From Umezawaea sp049997955 (GTDB taxonomy: Bacteria; Actinomycetota; Actinomycetes; Mycobacteriales; Pseudonocardiaceae), in the NCBI GenBank assembly GCA_049997955.1, contig JAEBDY010000008.1:310001-374000 (forward strand): DNA of 64,000 nucleotides, given 5' to 3'. Below are positions 58,775 to 64,000 of this stretch, one piece after another. The position numbers and the translations under genes are program-made. How positions within the stretch are numbered: the stretch's first letter is position 1; the number at the start of each line of letters is the position of its first letter. The notes beneath the pieces were generated by a model. It was given only the letters and a program-made list of their open reading frames with translations. It was not told the origin of the DNA and made no database searches.

Positions 58775-59556
58775 CAGCCCGCCCTCGGCAGGGCCAGCAG
58801 ATCGGTGTGGTGCACGACCACGGTCAGGTCGTCGCCGAGCCGCCGACGCAGGTACTCGGGCGCCTCCTCGGCGAGACCGGGCTCCTGCTCGCAGGCGGCG
58901 TCGACCCACCCCCGCAGCCACTCCCCCGCCAAGGCCGCCTGATCGGGCCCCAGGCGCCACGGACTGGGTCGGGTGATCACCTCGGACCCCACGCGCTCGA
59001 ACGCCGCCGCAGCGGCCGTCACGGCGTCCGGGCCGAGCAGCCGCCGACCGCCGACGACCCGCCGCTGGTGGGCGTTGAAGGCGTCCTGGAACTCGACGTC
59101 CAGCGGCTCGGCCGGGCCGAACTCGACCCGACCCGCCACGGACAGCGTGAACAGCACCGGAACCCCGGCGCACGCCGCGGCCAGCCCCTCCACCTCCTCC
59201 GAGGTGAACAGGTCCAGCAGCGCCGACGCCGTCACCAGCGAGGTGCCCGCCAGGTCGTCGCTCCGCAGCGCGGTGAGGTCGCCCTCCCGCGTCTCCACGG
59301 TCACGCCGGCGCCCGTCATGCTCGCACCGGCCAGTTCGAGCAGACGGGGGTCGAGGTCGTGCAGCACCCAGTGCTGCGGACCTCCCAGCCGTCCGGCGAG
59401 CCATCGCCCCATCGATCCCGTTCCACACCCTAGATCACGTACAACCAGGGGGGTTCGGTTCAAAAGGGTTTCGCGGAGGGGGTCGAGCAGATCCACCGCA
59501 CGGGCCTCGGCGTCGGCCTTCTCCCGCAGTGCCAGCCATTCCGGAGCGAAGCTCAT
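58774..59556 (-). CDS. Class I SAM-dependent methyltransferase of the pyrimidine/pterin locus
   Basis: A 260-residue methyltransferase. Motif I is VVRDLGCGTGSMGRWLAGRL near residue 40, motif II HWVLHDLDPRLLELA, and motif IV lies around LVTASALLDLFTSEEVEGLA. The N-terminal helix (APEWLALREKADAEARAVDL) is charged. The stop shares a base with the membrane protein start and the ATG overlaps the glycosyltransferase stop as ATGA, so it is firmly inside the four-gene operon. The acceptor is unknown; a metabolite of the pathway is likely. Confidence 0.87.
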   Translation of the reverse strand: MSFAPEWLALREKADAEARAVDLLDPLRETLLNRTPLVVRDLGCGTGSMGRWLAGRLGGPQHWVLHDLDPRLLELAGASMTGAGVTVETREGDLTALRSDDLAGTSLVTASALLDLFTSEEVEGLAAACAGVPVLFTLSVAGRVEFGPAEPLDVEFQDAFNAHQRRVVGGRRLLGPDAVTAAAAAFERVGSEVITRPSPWRLGPDQAALAGEWLRGWVDAACEQEPGLAEEAPEYLRRRLGDDLTVVVHHTDLLALPRAG

Positions 59557-60581
59557 CCGCGCACCCTAACCAGCACCCGAGCCATCGACCCGGCGGCTTC
59601 GTCCCACCCGGTGAGCTCGTCCCTGCGCTTGAGCGCGGCCTCCCGGAGGTTCCGCCGGACCTGCTCGTCGCCGAACCAGCGCCGCAGGGCGGTCGCGAGC
59701 GCGACGACGTCACCCGGCGGCACGAGCACCCCGCCGCCACCCAGCGCGTCCGGCACGGAGCTGGCCACGACGGGGATCCCGCGGGCCAGCGCCTCCGCCA
59801 CGACCATGCCGTAGGTCTCGGCGCGCGACGCCAGCACGAACAGGTCCGCCGCCGCGTAGGCCCGTTCCAGCGGTTCACCGGCGAGCGGGCCGGTGAACCG
59901 CACCCGGTCGCCGAGCCCGCGCCGGTCGAGGGCGGCCCGGTGGTCGTCGGCCCTGGTCGGCCCGACGCAGTCCAGCGTCCACGGCACGTCGGCCAGCGTC
60001 CCCAGCGCGTCGAGCAGCACGTCGTGGCCCTTGCGCGGCGTCACGGATGCCACGCAGAGCAACCGCGACGCCCCGTCCGTGCCGGGCGCGAGCGACGCCG
60101 GATCGACCCCCGGCGTCACCGTGTGCACCCGTTCGACGGCCAGCCCGTGGTGCTCGACCAGCCGCCGCGACGCCCACGGGCTGGTCCCGACGACCGCCGC
60201 GGCGGCCCGCAGGACCTGCCGTTCCGCGACGTCCAACTCGGCGGCCACCTCGGCCGCCAACCCGGTCTCGTCGGCCAGCGGCAGGTGCACCAGCACCACC
60301 AGCCGCAGCCGCCCGGCGTGCGGCCCGACGACGTCCGGCACACCGCACGCCACCAGCCCGTCGAGCAGCACGACCCCGCCGTCCGGCACCTCCGCGAGGG
60401 TTCTCGCCAACTCCTCGCGCGCCCGTGCGCCGGGCCTCGGCCAGTCCCCGGCGACGGCGGTCTCGCGCAGGTCGAGGCCGAGCGCCGCCAACTCCCGGCA
60501 CAGCCGCCGGTCGTACGCGTTGCCGCCGCTCGGAACCGACAGGTCGTCGACCCCGCCCGGCAGCACGACGTGCACCGTCAC
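59553..60581 (-). CDS. GT4-family glycosyltransferase
   Basis: A 342-residue GT-B enzyme. The N-terminal acceptor domain contains GGVDDLSVPSGGNAYDRRLC. The C-terminal donor domain has LLCVASVTPRKGHDVLLDAL and the E-x7-E motif in LASRAETYGMVVAEALARG, followed by PVVASSVPDALGGG. GTG 60581 overlaps the PTPS-like gene's stop as GTGA; a longer in-frame start at 60605 would intrude on that gene. It is the second gene of the operon and would attach a sugar to the pathway product or to a lipid carrier. Confidence 0.9.
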   Translation of the reverse strand: MTVHVVLPGGVDDLSVPSGGNAYDRRLCRELAALGLDLRETAVAGDWPRPGARAREELARTLAEVPDGGVVLLDGLVACGVPDVVGPHAGRLRLVVLVHLPLADETGLAAEVAAELDVAERQVLRAAAAVVGTSPWASRRLVEHHGLAVERVHTVTPGVDPASLAPGTDGASRLLCVASVTPRKGHDVLLDALGTLADVPWTLDCVGPTRADDHRAALDRRGLGDRVRFTGPLAGEPLERAYAAADLFVLASRAETYGMVVAEALARGIPVVASSVPDALGGGGVLVPPGDVVALATALRRWFGDEQVRRNLREAALKRRDELTGWDEAAGSMARVLVRVRG

Positions 60582-60988
60582 AGCGCGCGTTCGTAGCTCG
60601 CCCACGCCACGTGCGACTCGTGCAGTGTGACCTCGATCGCAGCGAGTCCCCGCGCGCCCTCACCGAGCGCGCCCGCGTGCACGCGGTCCGCGAGCTGGTC
60701 GGCGATGTGCTTGGCCAGGAACTCCGTCGAGGTGTTCACGCCTGCGAAAGCGGGTACTTCGTCAAGGTTGCGGTAGTTGAGTTCGGCCAGGACTGTTCCG
60801 AGTTCCTCGGTGGCCAGTCCGATGTCGACGACGATGTTGTCCGCGTCGAGGTCGGTCCGTTTGAACCGGGCGTCCACCACGAACGTTGCTCCGTGCAGAC
60901 GTTGTGCCGGACCGAAGACCTCGCCGCGGAAGCTGTGCGCGACCATCACGTGGTCGCGGACGGTGATGCTGAACAGGGTGACCTCCAC
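60578..60988 (-). CDS. 6-pyruvoyl-tetrahydropterin synthase / QueD homologue with altered active site
   Basis: A 136-residue T-fold protein. Overall fit to PTPS/QueD is clear (VRDHVMVAHSFRG, RLHGATFVVDARF, DNIVVDIGLATEEL, NTSTEFLAKHIAD, IEVTLHESHVAWASYE). But the classical CxxxHGH block reads AQRLHGA: the catalytic Cys is Ala28 and the third zinc His is Ala34, leaving only His18 and His32. So normal zinc chemistry on dihydroneopterin triphosphate is unlikely. It is the first gene of the four-gene minus operon and divergent from the cyclohydrolase gene. It may bind a related pterin or pyrimidine, or catalyse an aldol-type step. Confidence 0.85.
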   Translation of the reverse strand: MEVTLFSITVRDHVMVAHSFRGEVFGPAQRLHGATFVVDARFKRTDLDADNIVVDIGLATEELGTVLAELNYRNLDEVPAFAGVNTSTEFLAKHIADQLADRVHAGALGEGARGLAAIEVTLHESHVAWASYERAL

Positions 60989-61012
60989 AGGTGAGCGGGT
61001 TACGGTGCAACT

Positions 61013-61040
61013 CCGGCCGAGCGTAATGACGTTCGGCCGG
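61013..61040. promoter_or_regulatory. Operator-like inverted repeat between the divergent operons
   Basis: CCGGCCGAGCG (61013-61023) and CGTTCGGCCGG (61030-61040) are complementary at 10 of 11 positions around TAATGA. The 28-bp dyad lies in the 74-bp gap between the PTPS-like gene (start 60988) and the cyclohydrolase gene (start 61063), suitable to control both. No regulator gene is in the locus. Confidence 0.6.
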
Positions 61041-61062
61041 TGTCGGGCGATGAGGGGAACGG

Positions 61063-61707
61063 ATGTACGAGGAAGCCATCAGCCACGAGGACGTCGCCGA
61101 GTCCGATCTGGTGACGCGCCGCGGCACGTTCCGCGCTGTCGCGTTCCGCGCGGACGGGCACGAGCACATGGCGCTGGTGTACGGGAAGACGCGCATGCGT
61201 GAGAACGTGCTCGTCCGCGTGCACTCGGAGTGCATGACGGGCGACATCTTCGGCGCCATGCGCTGCGAGTGCGGCGAACAGCTCGACGCCGCCCTCAACC
61301 GGATAACCGCGGAGGGGAGCGGGATCCTCATCTACCTCCGCGGCCACGAGGGCCGGGGAATCGGTCTGGTGGAGAAGGTCCGCACCCACGTCCTGCAGGA
61401 CGAGCAGGGCATGGACACCCTGGACTCCGCCACCTCCCTCGGCCTCCCGGTGGACACCAGGGACTACGGCCCCGCGGTCAGGATCCTCAAGCACCTCAGG
61501 GTCACGTCGGTCCGGCTCATGTCCAACAACCCGGACAAGATCGGGGCCCTGGAGTCCAACGGCATCACCGTCGAGGCCAGGGTGCCGCTGCTGGTGCAGC
61601 CCAACGACCACAACATCGGCTACCTCACGGCGAAGCGCGACCGCCTCGGCCACGACCTCCCGCAGGTGGACGTGTTCACCGACCTCCCGCGCGCCGCGGA
61701 CCGTTGA
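61063..61707 (+). CDS. ribA: GTP cyclohydrolase II-like protein with Tyr-to-His change (FAPy-type)
   Basis: A 214-residue GTP cyclohydrolase II homologue without the RibB half. Zinc ligands are intact: RVHSEC gives Cys57, and MRCECG gives Cys68 and Cys70. The GTP-binding YLRGHEGRGIGL and the SNNPDKIGALES segment are present. The active-site block that reads RAYALQD in E. coli RibA (Tyr105) reads RTHVLQD here, so the Tyr is His109. In Streptomyces coelicolor SCO6655, substitution of this Tyr (to Met) was reported to go with release of the formylated FAPy product instead of the deformylated one. GAGGGGAACGG precedes ATG 61063. The stop overlaps the phosphatase TTG start. Confidence 0.92.
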   Translation: MYEEAISHEDVAESDLVTRRGTFRAVAFRADGHEHMALVYGKTRMRENVLVRVHSECMTGDIFGAMRCECGEQLDAALNRITAEGSGILIYLRGHEGRGIGLVEKVRTHVLQDEQGMDTLDSATSLGLPVDTRDYGPAVRILKHLRVTSVRLMSNNPDKIGALESNGITVEARVPLLVQPNDHNIGYLTAKRDRLGHDLPQVDVFTDLPRAADR

Positions 61708-62501
61708 CCCACGACGACCTGCTGCCGATCGCCCGCGAAGCCGTGGCGATCGGCAGCAGGATCATCACCACCCGCGCCGTCCGCTCCGTCACGACCAAGT
61801 CGGAACGCGACCTCGTCACCGACATCGACCTGGCCGTGGAAGACGCCGTCCGCACCTTCCTGGCCGCGGAGGCCCCGCACGTCGGCGTGCTGGGCGAGGA
61901 ACACGGCCACACCGGCCCCACCGACCTCTGGTGGGCCCTCGACCCGGTGGACGGCACCACCAACTTCGCCCGCGGCATCCCCCTGTGCGCGGTCTCGTTG
62001 GGCTTGGTCGCCGAGCGGACCAGCGTCCTGGCGGCCATCACCCTCCCGTTCCTGGGCGTCGACTACCACGCGTCGGCGGGCCACGGCGCGTATTCGGGGG
62101 ACACCCGCATCCACACGTCCCCGGTGCGCGAACTGCCGGACGCCGTCATCTCCATCGGCGACTTCGCCGTGGGCCTCGACGCGACCCGGAAGAACGCCCT
62201 CCGCCTGGCCCTGCTCTCCCGCTTGGGCGCTCGGGCACAACGAATCCGCATGATCGGCACCGCCGCGGTCGACCTGGCCTGGGTAGCGGACGGCAAGCTG
62301 GACGCGACCATCAACCTGTCCAACATGCCGTGGGACACCCTCGCGGGCACGGTCCTGGTCCGCGAGGCAGGCGGCCTGGTCATCGACCTGGACGACACCA
62401 CCCACGACGCCGACTCCACCGCCACCATCGCCGTCTGCGCGGGCCTGCGGCAGGAGGTCGTGAACGTCCTCCGGCAGTCCTATGAGGACGTTCAGGGCTG
62501 A
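61704..62501 (+). CDS. Inositol-monophosphatase-family phosphatase
   Basis: A 265-residue Mg-dependent phosphatase. Metal sites: LGEEHG (Glu), WALDPVDGTTNFARGIP (the DPxDGTxN signature) and NMPWDTLAGTVLVREAGG (WDxAAG-like, with the third Asp). N-terminal RDLVTDIDLAVEDAV is the usual lead. TTG 61704 is taken as start because it overlaps the cyclohydrolase stop as TTGA and preserves the N-terminal helix; no nearer ATG or GTG gives a full domain. Coupling to the GTP-cyclohydrolase variant suggests that it removes the 5'-phosphate of a pyrimidine or ribityl intermediate, though inositol phosphate or FBP cannot be excluded. Confidence 0.88.
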   Translation: MTHDDLLPIAREAVAIGSRIITTRAVRSVTTKSERDLVTDIDLAVEDAVRTFLAAEAPHVGVLGEEHGHTGPTDLWWALDPVDGTTNFARGIPLCAVSLGLVAERTSVLAAITLPFLGVDYHASAGHGAYSGDTRIHTSPVRELPDAVISIGDFAVGLDATRKNALRLALLSRLGARAQRIRMIGTAAVDLAWVADGKLDATINLSNMPWDTLAGTVLVREAGGLVIDLDDTTHDADSTATIAVCAGLRQEVVNVLRQSYEDVQG

Positions 62502-62543
62502 CCGACCGCGCACGTCACGTAGTCCTGTCGCTAGTCTTGGCGC

Positions 62544-63821
62544 ATGTCGCCGGTGTCACGCGGTCGCAAACCCAAGAAGAGCAAGAAGAGCAGCTCCGCC
62601 AAAGGTCGACGCCACCCCGGCAGGGCGACCGTCGCGGCACTCGAACAGGCCGTTCGGCTGTTCGAGGGTCCCGACCGCGATGTCGCCCCTGCGTGGTTCG
62701 CCCCCGCGGTCGACGCCGCACTCGACGACGTCGACCGCCTGCTGGCGGCGCAAGGGCCTGGAGAGCTCGAACAAGCCGCGACCGAGTTGATCGGCGCCCA
62801 ACTGCACGCCCGTCTGCACAGCGACAACCCCGACGGGTTGTGGTTCGACTGGTGGACCGGGGAACTGGCGACCACCGCGGCGGACCGAGTCCTGCAAACC
62901 GCCGACCAGCCGGCGAGTGGCGCCTGGAGGGCACCGTGGCGCCTCCTGCACGCGCTGCTCTCGATCGGCACACCCCCGCTCACCGCCCACACCCGAACCG
63001 AAATCGACCGATGCGCCCCCGCACTGGGCCCGCTGGGCGACCTGCCGAGTTGGCTGTCCCTGATGCCGCGGGTCAAAGCCACCGGCGAACTGTGGCAACT
63101 GCGTGACGCCTACGGCACCCGCAGAGCGGTCATCGCGGCCTACACCTATCCGGACGGCCTGGACCACCACGTGTTCCTGTTCGACCACGACCTGAGCGGC
63201 CACGGCGTACGACTCGTCGCACCCGACGCGTTCACCGACGTCGAAGAAGCGTCCGCGGCGTGGCGCTCCCGAGTGGGCGCCACCGCCGACCACGCCGCGA
63301 CGACCCCCGTCGACGACCCGGCCGATGTCCAAGCGCTGGTGCAGATCGATCTGGGCGACCGCATGCTCATGGGCAGCGAGCCCGCAGAAGTGCTCGACAA
63401 CTGGTTCCGCGCACGCCGCCGGATCGACGACCTCGCCACCACCCTCGGCAACCGCAACACCCCGCTGCCCGAACCACAGGACTTGTTCGACCAGGGGAAC
63501 ACCGACACCCTCGTCGAGGAGTTCACCGCCTGGCACACGACCGAACACCGCTCCAGCCCCGACACCGAAGCGGTCGAGGCCCTGGCCGCGCAGTGGGTGG
63601 AAGACGTCCTCCCGGAGACCCGGTACCTCGTGTCACCTCGACGACTTCACATCCAACGCGAGCTTCTCGGCGACTGGATCCCCACCGACCCCATCACCAT
63701 CACGGTCAAAACCCTGCTCCCCAGATGGGCGGCATGGTTGGCAGAACGTGCGGAACTACCGCCGCACCTCGTGGAACGAGTAGTGGCAGCAGCACAAGAA
63801 GTCCAGGAGCAATCGAACTGA
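62544..63821 (+). CDS. Uncharacterised actinobacterial protein with basic N terminus
   Basis: A 425-residue soluble protein. The first 30 residues are strongly basic (SRGRKPKKSKKSSSAKGRRH), like those that open many actinobacterial SEC-C-motif proteins, but I see no SEC-C cysteines. The rest is helical and acidic, with Trp-rich patches (GLWFDWWTGELA, WRAPWRLLHALL) and no signal peptide or membrane segment. I do not recognise a function. It starts 42 bases after the phosphatase gene on the same strand and could be read through from it, but its content does not fit the pathway. Confidence 0.7.
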   Translation: MSPVSRGRKPKKSKKSSSAKGRRHPGRATVAALEQAVRLFEGPDRDVAPAWFAPAVDAALDDVDRLLAAQGPGELEQAATELIGAQLHARLHSDNPDGLWFDWWTGELATTAADRVLQTADQPASGAWRAPWRLLHALLSIGTPPLTAHTRTEIDRCAPALGPLGDLPSWLSLMPRVKATGELWQLRDAYGTRRAVIAAYTYPDGLDHHVFLFDHDLSGHGVRLVAPDAFTDVEEASAAWRSRVGATADHAATTPVDDPADVQALVQIDLGDRMLMGSEPAEVLDNWFRARRRIDDLATTLGNRNTPLPEPQDLFDQGNTDTLVEEFTAWHTTEHRSSPDTEAVEALAAQWVEDVLPETRYLVSPRRLHIQRELLGDWIPTDPITITVKTLLPRWAAWLAERAELPPHLVERVVAAAQEVQEQSN

Positions 63822-64000
63822 TCGACGCACGCCCAAACGAAATGACCTCCGTTCTTCCGCAGTCGCATCATCGCGGTCGATATCTCGGCACGGGCAAATT
63901 CGATTCCCGGCTTTCGCACGCCGGTGAACCGAATTCAACATCCGCCAACGCGCATGAACTGCAACCGAAAGCAAAGCCCAATTCTGCCAGAATGGCCGTG
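63822..64000. other. Intergenic end of window
   Basis: 179 bases, less GC-rich than the rest, with no gene or clear repeat seen. The next gene lies beyond the window. Confidence 0.5.

Noticed and set aside
1..64000. Polyketide, non-ribosomal peptide, lasso or lanthipeptide cluster
   Set aside because: Several SARP/LuxR regulators invite this reading, but no synthase, precursor peptide or cyclase gene is present.
1..64000. tRNA, rRNA, insertion sequence or prophage genes
   Set aside because: None recognised on either strand; no transposase or integrase motif seen.

Overview
The window is very GC-rich (roughly 70 percent), with many GTG/TTG starts, frequent 1-4 base overlaps between stop and start codons, several likely leaderless genes and long GC-rich hairpin terminators without U-tracts. 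Gene content (SARP/AfsR-type regulators, SoxR without SoxS, secreted lectin-like propellers, VanZ/RDD proteins, Spo0M-like protein) points to a filamentous actinobacterium, most probably of the Pseudonocardiaceae (Saccharothrix/Lentzea/Amycolatopsis type). This is inference from content, not from a marker gene. I see no rRNA, tRNA, CRISPR array, prophage, transposase or PKS/NRPS.

Layout. 1-4103 (minus): methionine-salvage operon, in transcription order acyl-CoA-dehydrogenase-like monooxygenase, mtnA, mtnC, mtnB, mtnD, followed by a 19-bp/9-bp tandem repeat tract. 4286-6953: a cysteine-peptidase-like gene and a trypsin-like protease fused to a NUC endonuclease. 7104-11461: VanZ/RDD protein, cytochrome P450, a decayed SARP gene and a ferredoxin-reductase-type flavoprotein. 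11513-13190: SoxR and its divergent target operon, with a recognisable SoxR promoter. 13434-18867: secreted animal-type heme peroxidase, a two-component system, and a secreted two-propeller lectin-like protein. 19020-22710: TetR and the molybdate uptake operon (TOBE regulator, modA, modB, modC). 22745-24366: arylamine N-acetyltransferase and a DUF2017-like protein.

24426-38190 is a regulator-rich island: a solo LuxR, two giant paralogous SARP-ATPase-LuxR regulators, an atypical response regulator lying between them, a second VanZ/RDD protein, a GntR/UTRA regulator with an extra N-terminal domain, and a sigma-factor-like protein with region 2 only. 38282-41641 is ordinary (Spo0M-like, two CNNM/CorC proteins). 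41725-46739 holds a MerR pseudogene and an efflux/TetR pair, and contains two nearly identical 151-bp palindromic repeats. 46740-54635 holds a secreted beta-lactamase-fold protein, a pseudogene of a cell-wall hydrolase, an M23 peptidase, an AfsR-like regulator and a sulfatase-superfamily membrane enzyme.

The most interesting region is 54755-62501. A GTP cyclohydrolase II homologue whose catalytic tyrosine is replaced by histidine, a creatininase-family protein and a stand-alone RibD reductase domain could together reproduce the archaeal ArfA-ArfB-ArfC route (GTP to FAPy nucleotide to diaminopyrimidine to ribityl-pyrimidine). Around them are a PTPS homologue lacking the normal zinc/catalytic residues, an inositol-monophosphatase-type phosphatase, a zinc-ligand-less MDR oxidoreductase, a methyltransferase, a GT4 glycosyltransferase, an LPG-synthase-like membrane protein and a CDP-alcohol phosphatidyltransferase. 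I propose this as a biosynthetic locus for a modified pyrimidine or pterin, perhaps membrane-linked, of unknown structure.
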